Of a stretch of DNA of 64,000 bases, positions 7,406-15,756 are shown in pieces. The stretch is taken from positions 434,001 through 498,000 of the forward strand of contig NC_010170.1 in the NCBI RefSeq assembly GCF_000067205.1. Reading direction: 5' to 3'. Within the stretch, counting starts at the first letter, position 1, and every line of letters begins with the position of its first letter. A program made the position numbers and the translations under genes. The stretch comes from Bordetella petrii. GTDB taxonomy: Bacteria; Pseudomonadota; Gammaproteobacteria; Burkholderiales; Burkholderiaceae_B. The notes under the pieces were generated by a model, which searched no databases, was not told the origin of the DNA, and saw only the letters and a program-made list of their open reading frames with translations.

Positions 7406-9019
7406 ATGGCAGTTTCCGCTCGCGGCGCCGACAGCCTGGCCCGCTCGATCAAGGCGGCAGGCATCAACCGCCTGTTCACGCTTTCCGGCAATCACATCAT
7501 GCCTGTGTTCGATGCGGCCTTGTCGGCCGGCATCGAACTGGTGCACGTGCGCCACGAGGCCAGCGCGGTGCATATGGCCGACGCCTGGGCGCGCCTGACC
7601 GGGGAGCCAGGCGTTGCCCTGGTGACGGGCGGCCCCGGCCATGCCAATGCGGTGTCCGCGTTGTACACGGCGCAGATGTCGGAATCGCCGGTGGTGCTGC
7701 TGTCGGGCCACGCGCCGAACCGCCAGGCGGGCTGGGGCGCCTTTCAGGAAATGGACCAGGCCGCCATGGCGGCGCCGGTTACCAAGGCGTCGTGGGCGGC
7801 CGGATCGGCGGCCGGGTTGGCGGCCGACTTCGTGCGCGCCTGCCGGGTGGCGCGCAGCGGCCGGCCCGGCCCGGTGCACTTGAGCCTGCCTATCGATGCG
7901 CTGGAACAGCCCGCCGATGGGCCGCTGCCGGCGGCGCGCGATTACGCCCAGTTGCCGATGCCGCTGGATGGCGGGCAGGCCGCCGCGCTGGCGGCCCGCC
8001 TGGCGCGCGCCGAGCGGCCGCTGGTGCTGGTGGGCCCGCGCGGGCTGACCGACGCGGGCCGCGTGCGCGTGGCTGCGTTGCGGCAGGCCTGGGGCCTGCC
8101 CGTCGTGGCTACCGAGAGCCCGCGCGGCGCCAACGACCCGGCGCTGGGGGCGTTCGCCCCGGTGCTGGCGCGTGCCGACTGCGTGCTGCTCGTGGGCAAG
8201 CGCCTGGATTTCACCTTGCAGTTCGGCCAGGCCTTCGATTCCGCCTGCGTGTTCATGCAGATCGACGCCGACGAGCGCGAGTGGGCCCGCACCCGGCGCG
8301 CCGTGGGAGAACGCCTGCACGACACCTTGCTGGCCGACACGCATGCCGCGCTGGACGGTCTGGCGCAACTCGTGGTGCGCGGCCAGCCAGACTGGCTGGC
8401 CGAGGTCGAGGCCGCGCTGGCCTACCGGCCGCCGGCCTGGAACGATGCCCGTGGCACGGACGCCGGCCTGCATCCCGCCGAGCTGTGCCGGGCGGTGCAG
8501 CAGGTGCTGGACTCGCACCCAGATTCTGTGCTGGTCTGCGACGGCGGCGAATTCGGCCAATGGGCGCAGGCCTGCCTGCGCGCGCCGCATCGCGTCATCA
8601 ATGGCGCGGCGGGGGCCATTGGCAGCGCCTTGCCCATGGCGCTGGCGGGGCGGCTGGCGCATCGCGGCGCGCCGGTGGTGGCGATGATGGGCGACGGCAC
8701 CTTCGGCTTTCATTGCGCCGAACTGGATACGGCCGTGCGCTACGGATTGCCCTTCATCTGCGTGGTGGGCAACGATGCGCGCTGGAATGCCGAATACCAG
8801 ATCCAGCTGAACAACTATGGGGCCGAACGCCTGGTGGGCTGCGAACTGCTGCCTACCCGCTATGACCGCGTGGCCGAAGGGTTCGGCGCGCACGGCGCCT
8901 GGGTCGCCAAGGCAGGCGAACTGGCGCCGGCGCTGCAGGCCGCCGTGCGGGCCACGCTGCCCACCTGCGTGAACGTGTCGCTGGCGGGACTGCCGGCGCC
9001 CGTGGTGCGGCAGCACTGA
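7406..9019 (+). CDS. Thiamine-diphosphate-dependent enzyme (acetolactate synthase/2-hydroxyacyl lyase superfamily)
   Basis: A 537-residue enzyme with the three-domain fold of the acetolactate synthase/benzoylformate decarboxylase superfamily. The cofactor-activating Glu is E51 (VRHEASAVHMADAWAR). A GPGHANA loop and the string GAFQEMDQAA, typical of 2-hydroxyacyl-CoA lyases and oxalyl-CoA decarboxylases, follow. The C-terminal diphosphate/Mg site is GDGTFGFH...VVGND. AAGGAG at 7392 supports the ATG at 7406; a TTG three bases earlier is less likely. It lies in the dehydrogenase-hydratase operon with a TauE exporter, so it may cleave or decarboxylate the 2-oxo or 2-hydroxy acid they produce. The substrate is unknown; sulfopyruvate decarboxylase is a possibility suggested only by the neighbours. 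Confidence 0.82.
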   Translation: MAVSARGADSLARSIKAAGINRLFTLSGNHIMPVFDAALSAGIELVHVRHEASAVHMADAWARLTGEPGVALVTGGPGHANAVSALYTAQMSESPVVLLSGHAPNRQAGWGAFQEMDQAAMAAPVTKASWAAGSAAGLAADFVRACRVARSGRPGPVHLSLPIDALEQPADGPLPAARDYAQLPMPLDGGQAAALAARLARAERPLVLVGPRGLTDAGRVRVAALRQAWGLPVVATESPRGANDPALGAFAPVLARADCVLLVGKRLDFTLQFGQAFDSACVFMQIDADEREWARTRRAVGERLHDTLLADTHAALDGLAQLVVRGQPDWLAEVEAALAYRPPAWNDARGTDAGLHPAELCRAVQQVLDSHPDSVLVCDGGEFGQWAQACLRAPHRVINGAAGAIGSALPMALAGRLAHRGAPVVAMMGDGTFGFHCAELDTAVRYGLPFICVVGNDARWNAEYQIQLNNYGAERLVGCELLPTRYDRVAEGFGAHGAWVAKAGELAPALQAAVRATLPTCVNVSLAGLPAPVVRQH

Positions 9020-9034
9020 CGCCGCGCCGCCAAC

Positions 9035-9778
9035 ATGGAAACCTGGCTGCTGCTGGCCTTGGGCGCGTGCGTGGCCGCTTTCGTGCAAGGCCTGGCCGGT
9101 TTCGGCTTCGGCCTGGTGTCGATGGCGTTCTGGTCCTGGACGCTGCCGCCGGTCCTGGCGGCGCCGGCCGTGGTGTTCGGCTCGCTGATCGGCCAGTTGC
9201 TGGCCGTGCGTTCGCTGCGCCACGGCATCGACTGGCGCCGGCTGACGCCGTTCCTGCTGGGCGGACTGGCGGGCGTGCCGGTGGGCGTGGCGCTGCTGCG
9301 GTATGTCGATCCCGCCGCTTTCCGACTGGGCGTGGGCGTGGTGCTGCTGGTGTATTGCCCCGCCATGCTGCTGGCCGCCGAGCTGCCGCGCATCAAGCAT
9401 GGCGGGCGCGTGGCCGACGCGGCGGTGGGCTGGCTGGGTGGCGCCATGGGCGGCTTCGGCGGCCTGCCCGGGCCGGCGACCACGCTGTGGTGCGTGCTGC
9501 GCGGCTGGCCGCGCGACCAGCAGCGCGCCGTATTCCAGAGCTTCAACCTTGCCATGCACGCCATTACGTTCGCGGGCTACGCCGCCGCTGGCGTGCTTAC
9601 TGCGCAGACCGTGCCGGTGTTCGCTATTGTGGGCGCTGCCGTGCTGGGCCCGACCCTGGCAGGCGTGCATCTGTATCGCCGCTTCAGCGATGCCACCTTC
9701 CGCCGCCTGGTATTGGGCCTGCTCACCGTGTCGGGCGTGGCCCTGGTGGTGGCCGGCGCGCGCGGTTTCTGGTCTTAG
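9035..9778 (+). CDS. TauE/SafE-family membrane permease, putative sulfite/organosulfur exporter
   Basis: A 247-residue integral membrane protein with about seven to eight helices and the TauE/SafE internal duplication: GLAGFGFGLVS near the N-terminus and GAMGGFGGLPGPATTLW in the middle. Members commonly export sulfite or sulfonates, or move other small organic anions. It begins 15 bp after the thiamine enzyme and ends overlapping, tail to tail, with the ComC-like dehydrogenase. Standing between two catabolic operons, one of them probably for sulfolactate, it is a good candidate for removing toxic sulfite. That role is inferred from the neighbours. Confidence 0.85.
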   Translation: METWLLLALGACVAAFVQGLAGFGFGLVSMAFWSWTLPPVLAAPAVVFGSLIGQLLAVRSLRHGIDWRRLTPFLLGGLAGVPVGVALLRYVDPAAFRLGVGVVLLVYCPAMLLAAELPRIKHGGRVADAAVGWLGGAMGGFGGLPGPATTLWCVLRGWPRDQQRAVFQSFNLAMHAITFAGYAAAGVLTAQTVPVFAIVGAAVLGPTLAGVHLYRRFSDATFRRLVLGLLTVSGVALVVAGARGFWS

Positions 9779-10782
9779 GCCTGGCCGGCCAGATCGCGCA
9801 GCTGCGCCAGCAGGGCATCGGGAATCTCGACCCCTTCTTCGCCTGCCCGCCGTTGCAGCGCGGCGCGCCGCGCGCCGGGCAAGCGCACGTCGCTGTCGAC
9901 CAGCATGGCGGCGATCAGCGTTTCTACGCGTTCCAGATACACGTCGCGCCCGGCCAGGGCGTCCGGGTCGATGGCCAGGAAGGCCTGGCCGATGCGCGCC
10001 TGATTGCCTGCTTCGGTGAAGAACGAATCGGCCTCGAAGCCGAAGTGCGCGCCGGTCAGCGCGCAGGCCAGCAGTTCGACGATCAGCGCCAGCATGGCGC
10101 CCTTGACGCCACCCATGGGCAGCATGCTGCCGGCCAGCCCGGCCTTGGGGTCGGTGGTGGGATTGCCCTGGGCGTCCAGCGCCCAACCCGGCGGGATCTC
10201 GCGGCCTTCGCGCGCCGCCACCATCAGCTTGCCGCGCGCCACTTCCGACAATGACAGGTCGATGACCAGCGGGTCGCCATCGCGGCGGGGAAAGGCCGCC
10301 GCGATAGGGTTGGTGCCGAACAGCGCGCGCTTGCCGCCCCAGGCCGGCATGGCCGCCGGTGAATTACCCAGGGCCAGCCCGACCAAGCCTTGCCGCGCCA
10401 GGCCGTCGAGATGATAGGCCGCCACGCCGAAATGGTGGCTGTTGGTCACGCCGGCGAACGCCACGCCGTGTGACCGTGCGCGCGTCGCGGTTTCGCGTAC
10501 GGCCAGGGCGCAGGCGGGAAAGGCCAGCCCGGCGCCCGCGTCGACCAGCACCGCGCCGCCGCGTTCGCGGGCGATGCGGGGCACCGCGTTGCCCAGGGCG
10601 CGGCCATTGCGCACGTGCGCGGCGTACGACGGCACGCGCGATACGCCATGCGAGGCCAGGCCCTGCGAGTCGGCATAGACCAGCGCGTGCGCGGTGCTGT
10701 CGGCCATGTCGGGGTTGGCGCCAGCGCCGCGCAGCGCGGCGGCGGCCAGTTCATGCAAGGATTTCAGGTCTACGGTTGCCAT
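9775..10782 (-). CDS. comC: Malate/L-lactate dehydrogenase-family oxidoreductase, probable (R)-sulfolactate dehydrogenase
   Basis: A 335-residue Ldh2-family NAD(P)-dependent 2-hydroxyacid dehydrogenase. It shows the N-terminal SHGVSRVPSY motif, the active-site NSHHFGVAAYH, the nucleotide-binding region FGTNPIAAAFPR, and the C-terminal GGVKGAMLALIVELL. It is the last gene of the minus-strand operon that also encodes an SlcC-type dehydrogenase and SuyAB-like lyase. In known sulfolactate degraders, ComC and SlcC act on opposite enantiomers and together racemise sulfolactate through sulfopyruvate. The family alone also covers malate, ureidoglycolate and lactate, so the substrate rests on context. 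The coding strand has ten Cs just upstream of the ATG and no clear ribosome site. Confidence 0.8.
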   Translation of the reverse strand: MATVDLKSLHELAAAALRGAGANPDMADSTAHALVYADSQGLASHGVSRVPSYAAHVRNGRALGNAVPRIARERGGAVLVDAGAGLAFPACALAVRETATRARSHGVAFAGVTNSHHFGVAAYHLDGLARQGLVGLALGNSPAAMPAWGGKRALFGTNPIAAAFPRRDGDPLVIDLSLSEVARGKLMVAAREGREIPPGWALDAQGNPTTDPKAGLAGSMLPMGGVKGAMLALIVELLACALTGAHFGFEADSFFTEAGNQARIGQAFLAIDPDALAGRDVYLERVETLIAAMLVDSDVRLPGARRAALQRRAGEEGVEIPDALLAQLRDLAGQA

Positions 10783-10973
10783 GGAAGGGCTCGGTTGCGG
10801 GGGGGGGGCAGGTGTCTGAGTTCGCCGGTGTCAGTGGTTCACCGCGCGTTGCGCGACCCGCCCGGGATGAAAGCGGGTGCGCCTGGATCGGGGGCGCTGC
10901 GGAGCTGGCTTTGCCAGTCCGTCAGCGTCGCCCCTTTGAGGGGGAAGCGCGCAGCGCTTCGGGGGTGAGGCCT
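10783..10973. other. Intergenic spacer with poly-G tract and small palindromes
   Basis: This is the longest gap in the operon (191 bp). It holds ten consecutive G at 10799-10808, a degenerate copy of the dispersed GGTGTCTGA repeat at 10811-10828, and near 10940-10965 small hairpins including AAGCGCGCAGCGCTT. The hairpins could act as an intra-operon mRNA end or processing site. No gene is visible. Confidence 0.5.
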
Positions 10974-11897
10974 TCATTTCAGCGCTTGCGCCACGCGCTG
11001 CGCCACCATGCTCGAGACGCGCGTGTTGGCTTCCTGCGTCAGGCCTGCGATGTGCGGCGTCAGCACGAGATTTGGGGCGTCGGCCAGCGGGCTGCCGGCT
11101 GGCAGCGGCTCGTCCTGGAACACGTCGATGGCCGCGCCGCGCAACTGGCCGCTGCGCAGCGCCGCGGCCAGGGCGGCTTCGTCCAGGATGCCGCCGCGCG
11201 CGGTATTGACCAGCACCGCGCCGGGCTTCATGGCGGCCAGCCGCGCGGCGTCCATCAGGTTGCGCGTGGCATCGGTCAGGGGAATGTGCAAGGTCAGCAC
11301 GTCGGCGCATGCCAGCAGGGCATCCAGCGGCAGCGCTTGCACGCCGGTGTCGCGCCAGGCGGGGTCGTCGTCGCGCAGCAGCGGGTCGTGGGCGGCGACC
11401 CGCATGCCCAGGCCTTGCGCCAGGCGGGCCGTCAGTCGGCCGATGCCGCCGAAACCCACGATGCCCAGCGTGCGCGCCTCGGCCTCCAGGCCGTTCGAGA
11501 GGTCGGTGCGGGGCCAGGCGCCGGCGGCGACCTGCGCGCTGCTGAGATAGGCGCCGCGCAGCAGCATCAAGGCCGCGGCGATGACGTATTCGGCCACGGC
11601 GCGCGCGTTGGCGCCGGTGGCGGGCAGTACGGCAATGCCCCTGGCTTCGCAGGCGGGCACGTCGATGTTGTCCAGTCCCACGCCCAGGCGGCCCACCGCC
11701 TTGAGTTGCGGGCCGGCGGCCAACAGCGCGGCGTCGACGCGGGTGCGGTTGCGCACGATCAGGGCGTCGGCCTGGGGCAGGGCGGCCAGCAGCGCGTCGC
11801 GCCGGTCGACCAGATCGGGTTCGTAGCGCACGTCGAAATCGGCGCGCAGCGCGGCAACGGCCGCTTCATCCATGAATTCGGAAATGACGATGTGCAT
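10974..11897 (-). CDS. slcC: D-isomer-specific 2-hydroxyacid dehydrogenase, probable (S)-sulfolactate dehydrogenase
   Basis: A 307-residue NAD-dependent dehydrogenase. The Rossmann dinucleotide motif is GIVGFGGIGRLTARLAQGLG. Catalytic Arg lies in NTARGGILDE, Glu in DVFQDEPLP and His in LTPHIAGLT. The N-terminal half (DALIVRNRTRVD, GRLGVGLDNIDVPACEARGI, LPATGANARAVAEYVI) agrees with what I remember of characterised (S)-sulfolactate dehydrogenase SlcC of Chromohalobacter better than with serine-pathway SerA. Product sulfopyruvate can be reduced by ComC, giving enantiomer inversion. It is the seventh gene of the GntR-controlled operon. An unspecific hydroxyacid dehydrogenase remains possible. 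Confidence 0.82.
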   Translation of the reverse strand: MHIVISEFMDEAAVAALRADFDVRYEPDLVDRRDALLAALPQADALIVRNRTRVDAALLAAGPQLKAVGRLGVGLDNIDVPACEARGIAVLPATGANARAVAEYVIAAALMLLRGAYLSSAQVAAGAWPRTDLSNGLEAEARTLGIVGFGGIGRLTARLAQGLGMRVAAHDPLLRDDDPAWRDTGVQALPLDALLACADVLTLHIPLTDATRNLMDAARLAAMKPGAVLVNTARGGILDEAALAAALRSGQLRGAAIDVFQDEPLPAGSPLADAPNLVLTPHIAGLTQEANTRVSSMVAQRVAQALK

Positions 11898-11959
11898 CGG
11901 TGATCTTCAAGTGGTGATGGGCCGGGCCGGCAGGCGCCGGCCCGGAGAGCAGCGGCCGG

Positions 11960-12967
11960 CTAGCCGACCTGGATCTTCGCTTCGCGGATAATTTTGCCCC
12001 AGCGGTCGACCTCGCTGTCCAGATACTGCTTGAACGCCACCGGGCCGCGCGGCCGCGGGATGAAGCCCAGGCGTTGCAGCGACTGCTGCATGGCGGGCTG
12101 CGACACTTGTTTTTCGATGGCGCCGCCGATGCGCAGCACCAGTTCATCGGGCATGCCGGCCGGGCCCAGCACGCCGGTGAAGTTCTCGACGATCAGGTCG
12201 GGCAGGCCGGCCTCGCCGACGGTGGGCACGTCGGGCAGGTCGGGGCTGCGTTCCTTGGTGCTGATGGCCAGCGCGCGCAGCGCGCCGCTCTTGACGTGCG
12301 GCAGCGACTCCGGATAGTTGGAAAAAATCACGTCCAACTGCCCGCCGATCAGGTCGGTAAGCGACGGCGCGCCGCCCTTGTAGGGCACGTGCAGCAACGA
12401 GGTGCCGGTCAGTTTCTGGTATAGCGCCAGGGTCAGGTGGGGCGGCGTGCCGTTGCCGCTGGAGCCGGCCGACAGCGACTTGGCCTTGGCCGCCGCGGTC
12501 AGCTCGGCCAGGCTGCGGATGGGGCTCTTGGCATTGACCACCACCATCATGGCCGACGAGGCCAGGCCGGCCAGCGGCACCAGGTCTTTCTTCAGGTCGT
12601 AGCCCGCCTTGCCGGCGAACAGCGTGGCGTTGGCGGCGTGCGTCATGGTAATGGCCAGCCAGCTGTAGCCGTCGGCATTGGCGCGGGCCACCAGCGAGGC
12701 CCCGATGTTGGCGCTGCCGCCGGGCTTGTTCTCGACCACCACGTTCCACCCTTCGCCCGTTGCCAGGGCCTGGCTGACCTGGCGGGCCGCCACGTCGGTC
12801 AGGCCGCCTGGCGAAAACGGGACAATGTAGCTGATGGGCCGCTGCGGCCACCCTTGCGTGGCGGCCAGGCCGCGCGTCAAGGGAGCCAGGGCCAGGGCGC
12901 CGGCGCCGAGCAGCCCCAGCGTCTTGCGCCGCTGGGCATCGGGACAGGCGTGACGGTCGTTGCGCAT
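11960..12967 (-). CDS. Bug/TctC-family periplasmic solute receptor
   Basis: A 335-residue Bug receptor. The N-terminus (RRKTLGLLGAGALALAPL) has twin arginines before the hydrophobic stretch, so export by Tat is possible, though Sec cannot be excluded. The mature part starts WPQRPISYIVPFSPGGLTD and has the family segments VVVENKPGGSANIGA, HVPYKGG and LPDVPTVGEAGLPD. It lies 46 bp after the ABC permease and 62 bp before slcC. A Bug receptor in the same operon as a complete ABC importer is unusual. It could serve an unlinked TctAB channel or act as a sensor for the same substrate. Confidence 0.92.
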   Translation of the reverse strand: MRNDRHACPDAQRRKTLGLLGAGALALAPLTRGLAATQGWPQRPISYIVPFSPGGLTDVAARQVSQALATGEGWNVVVENKPGGSANIGASLVARANADGYSWLAITMTHAANATLFAGKAGYDLKKDLVPLAGLASSAMMVVVNAKSPIRSLAELTAAAKAKSLSAGSSGNGTPPHLTLALYQKLTGTSLLHVPYKGGAPSLTDLIGGQLDVIFSNYPESLPHVKSGALRALAISTKERSPDLPDVPTVGEAGLPDLIVENFTGVLGPAGMPDELVLRIGGAIEKQVSQPAMQQSLQRLGFIPRPRGPVAFKQYLDSEVDRWGKIIREAKIQVG

Positions 12968-13013
12968 TGCATGTTCTCCTTTGGTCTTAGGTTGCCGCCG
13001 AACGCGCGGCCGG

Positions 13014-13895
13014 TCAGTGCTGCATTCCCCACTTGCGTATGGTGTGGATTTCCACCGTACGGAAGATCACGTTCTCGACCAGCAGGCCGATCAAAATGAC
13101 GGTAAACAGGCCGGCGAAGACGTTGGGAATCTCCAGCAGGTTCTTGTTCTCGTAGATGAACCAACCCAGCCCGCCCGAGCCAGAACTCACGCCGAACACC
13201 AGCTCGGCGGCGATCAGGGTGCGCCACGCGAAGGCCCAGCCGATCTTCAGGCCGGTCAGGATGCTGGGGAACGCCGCCGGGATCAGGATGCGCCGGACGT
13301 AGCCGAAGCCTGACAGCCCGTAGTTGCGACCCACCATCCGCAGCGTCATCGACACCGACAGAAAACCCGAGTGGGTGTTCAGCGCCACCGCCCAGAGCAC
13401 CGAGTGGATCAGCACGAACACCACGCTGCCCTCGCCCAGGCCGAACCAGATCAGCGCGAGCGGCAGCAGGGCGATGGCCGGCAGCGGGTTGAACATCGAG
13501 GTCAGGGTCTCGAGCAGGTCGGTGCCCAGCCGGGTGGTAATGGCCAGCACGGTCAGCAGCGCCGCCAGTGAGATGCCGGCCGCATAGCCCACCAGCAGCA
13601 CGCGGATCGAGGTCCAGGCCTTGAGCAGCAGCGTGCCGTGCACCAGGCCGTCGTACAGCGCGCCCACGGTGGCCCCGAAGGTGGGGAACAGCAGCGGGTT
13701 GTTGATGCTGCGGGCGTACAGTTCCCAGGCCAGCGCCAGCAGGGCCAGCAGGAACAGCTTGCGCAGCGCGCCGATGTTATAGAGCCGCTCCCAGGCGGAC
13801 AGCGGCTTCTGCACCACGCCGAAGGCTTCGTCGGCCACCGGTTCCAGGTAGCGTTCGGCGCGGCCGGCGGCGGGGTTGACGTCCAGGTCAGCCAT
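13014..13895 (-). CDS. ABC transporter permease, nitrate/sulfonate/taurine type
   Basis: A 293-residue inner-membrane protein with about six helices and the BPD_transp_1 EAA loop (AFPSILTGLKIGWAFAWRTL), typical of SsuC/TauC permeases. About 60 N-terminal residues precede the first helix. ATG 13895 is chosen because it follows a ribosome site and overlaps the end of the ATPase gene by eight bases. With the ATPase and receptor upstream it forms a complete importer. Family members import sulfonates, taurine, nitrate or pyrimidine precursors; the downstream sulfolactate-type enzymes favour a sulfonate. Confidence 0.9.
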   Translation of the reverse strand: MADLDVNPAAGRAERYLEPVADEAFGVVQKPLSAWERLYNIGALRKLFLLALLALAWELYARSINNPLLFPTFGATVGALYDGLVHGTLLLKAWTSIRVLLVGYAAGISLAALLTVLAITTRLGTDLLETLTSMFNPLPAIALLPLALIWFGLGEGSVVFVLIHSVLWAVALNTHSGFLSVSMTLRMVGRNYGLSGFGYVRRILIPAAFPSILTGLKIGWAFAWRTLIAAELVFGVSSGSGGLGWFIYENKNLLEIPNVFAGLFTVILIGLLVENVIFRTVEIHTIRKWGMQH

Positions 13896-14685
13896 GATGC
13901 TGTCCCTCCTCTTCGATGCGGTCCGAGAACAGCATTGCGTTGATCTTGTCTTCCAGTTCCTGATGCCGGGCGGCATCGTGCTCGCCGCGCGGCACGCTGT
14001 TGATCTCGGCCTTGACCTGACCGGGGTGGGGCGACAGCAGCAGGATGCGGTTGCCGATCTTGATGGCTTCGGGAATGGAGTGGGTGACGAACAGCACGGT
14101 GAAGTGCGTGTCGTCCCACAGCTGCAGCAGCTCGTCCTGCATCTTGCGGCGGGTCAGGGCGTCCAGCGCGGCGAAGGGTTCGTCCATCAGCAGGATGTCG
14201 GGCTCCATCGCCATGCCGCGCGCGATGGCCACACGCTGTTTCATGCCGCCGGACAGCATATGCGGGTAGTTGTCGGCGAACTTGGCCAGGTTCACTTTCT
14301 CGATGTAGTGCATGGCGCGCTCGTCCGCTTCGCGCGCGCCCAGGCGGCCGCTGGCCACCAGCGCGAACGCCACGTTCTGGCGCACCGTCTTCCAGGGCAG
14401 CAGCTGGTCGAATTCCTGGAACACCATCATGCGGTCGGGGCCGGGCCGCGTGACCACTTCCGATTTCAGGCGTATCTCGCCTTCCACCGGCGGCAGGTAT
14501 CCACCCACGGCCTTCAGCAAGGTCGACTTGCCGCAACCCGACGGGCCCAGCAAGATGAAGCGGTCGCCCTGCAATACCTGGAAGTCCACGCGATAGGTGG
14601 CCGTGATCAGGTATTCAGGGGTCTTGTACTGCAGGGTCACGCCGCGTACGTCGAGCAGCGGCGCGGCGGTTCTTGCATCGGTCAT
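13888..14685 (-). CDS. ABC transporter ATP-binding protein, nitrate/sulfonate/taurine type
   Basis: A 265-residue cytoplasmic ATPase with Walker A GPSGCGKST (near residue 50), Q-loop MVFQEFDQLLPWKT, signature LSGGMKQRVAIARGM, Walker B ILLMDEPFAALD and switch His in FVTHSIPEA. These match the SsuB/TauB group closely. It powers the permease encoded by the overlapping downstream gene. The order receptor, ATPase, permease is the normal TauABC order. Confidence 0.93.
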   Translation of the reverse strand: MTDARTAAPLLDVRGVTLQYKTPEYLITATYRVDFQVLQGDRFILLGPSGCGKSTLLKAVGGYLPPVEGEIRLKSEVVTRPGPDRMMVFQEFDQLLPWKTVRQNVAFALVASGRLGAREADERAMHYIEKVNLAKFADNYPHMLSGGMKQRVAIARGMAMEPDILLMDEPFAALDALTRRKMQDELLQLWDDTHFTVLFVTHSIPEAIKIGNRILLLSPHPGQVKAEINSVPRGEHDAARHQELEDKINAMLFSDRIEEEGQHHG

Positions 14686-14742
14686 GCGTACCCTCCTGTG
14701 TGCGGCCCCGGCCGGCGGCCGGGGCAGGGTTCGACACGGCGT

Positions 14743-15756
14743 TCAGCTGCCTTGCAATGTCTGGGCGTTGGGGAAGAACAGGTCTTTCCAGGAGTCGGGC
14801 ATGACTTTGATCGACCCCACCTTGTGCATGAAATTCACGTATTTCATGATGTTGTTCGGCGTCAGCGTGTACGAGATGTCCGGGTTGTTCAGGATCTCGA
14901 CCACATCTTCCAGCTTGGTGCGCTGGTCATTGGCCAGGCGCAGGTAAGCCTTGGCGGCCCAAGTCTTGTCTTTGTTGATCTTGTCGGTGGCTTCTTGCAG
15001 CGCCGCCACGAACGCGGCGTAGACCTTGGGATTCTCTTTGTGGAACTTTTCGGTGGTCCACACCAGGTTGAAGGTGGCCGGGCCGCCCAGCACCTCATAG
15101 GAACTGAGGATGCGATGGATGCCGGGCTGTTTCAGCTCGAAATCCTGGAAGGGCGGCGACGTGAAATGCGCGGTGATCTCGCTGGAACCGGACAGCAACG
15201 CGGTCATCCCGTCGGGGTGCGACAGCGACACGGTCAGCTTGTCCAGCCGGTTCTGCTGGCCTTCGCCAAACGCCTGCTCGGCCGCCATTTGCAGGGTGAC
15301 GGCCTGGATCGACACGCGCACGGCGGGCAGGGCGATGCGGTCCTTGTCGGTGAGGTCCTTGATGCTCTTGACATTGGGATCGCGCGAATTCAGGTACAGC
15401 GGCATGGCGTTGATGGCCGACACCGCTTTCACGTTCAGGTTGCCGCGCGTGCGGGCCCACATGGTCACCAGTGGCCCGACGCCGCCCGAGGCAAAGTGCA
15501 GGCTGCCCGACAACACGGCCTCGTTCATGACATTGCCGCCTGCAAACCGCGACCATTTCACGGTCAGGTCATCGATGCCGGCTGCCTTGGCATGTTTCTC
15601 TATCAGCTTTTCGTCCTGCATGACCATCAGCGACAAGTAGCTGATGCCCGGTTGCACGGCCACCGTCAGTTCCGATACTTCGGCGTGGGCCGTCGCGCCC
15701 AGCAGCATGCCGGCCGACAGACAGGCGGCCGAGGCAATACGCGTAAATCGCTTCAT
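14743..15756 (-). CDS. ABC transporter substrate-binding protein, NitT/TauT family
   Basis: A 337-residue secreted receptor. The signal peptide is residues 1 to about 24 (MKRFTRIASAACLSAG... ending AHA), followed by two lobes of the NMT1/TauA fold (LTVAVQPGISYLSLMVMQDE, ASGGVGPLVTMWAR, FNLVWTTEKFHKENPKVY). ATG 15756 is chosen over a longer frame because it starts the signal peptide and follows GGAGGA. It captures the ligand for the adjacent permease and ATPase. The bound compound is not readable from sequence; sulfolactate, cysteate or another small sulfonate is the contextual guess. Confidence 0.91.
   Translation of the reverse strand: MKRFTRIASAACLSAGMLLGATAHAEVSELTVAVQPGISYLSLMVMQDEKLIEKHAKAAGIDDLTVKWSRFAGGNVMNEAVLSGSLHFASGGVGPLVTMWARTRGNLNVKAVSAINAMPLYLNSRDPNVKSIKDLTDKDRIALPAVRVSIQAVTLQMAAEQAFGEGQQNRLDKLTVSLSHPDGMTALLSGSSEITAHFTSPPFQDFELKQPGIHRILSSYEVLGGPATFNLVWTTEKFHKENPKVYAAFVAALQEATDKINKDKTWAAKAYLRLANDQRTKLEDVVEILNNPDISYTLTPNNIMKYVNFMHKVGSIKVMPDSWKDLFFPNAQTLQGS

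Noticed and set aside
7400..10186. A 928-codon open frame on the minus strand
   Set aside because: It runs antisense through the ThDP enzyme and TauE genes, has low-complexity composition (Gly, His, Arg, Gln rich), and no recognisable domain. It reflects high GC content.
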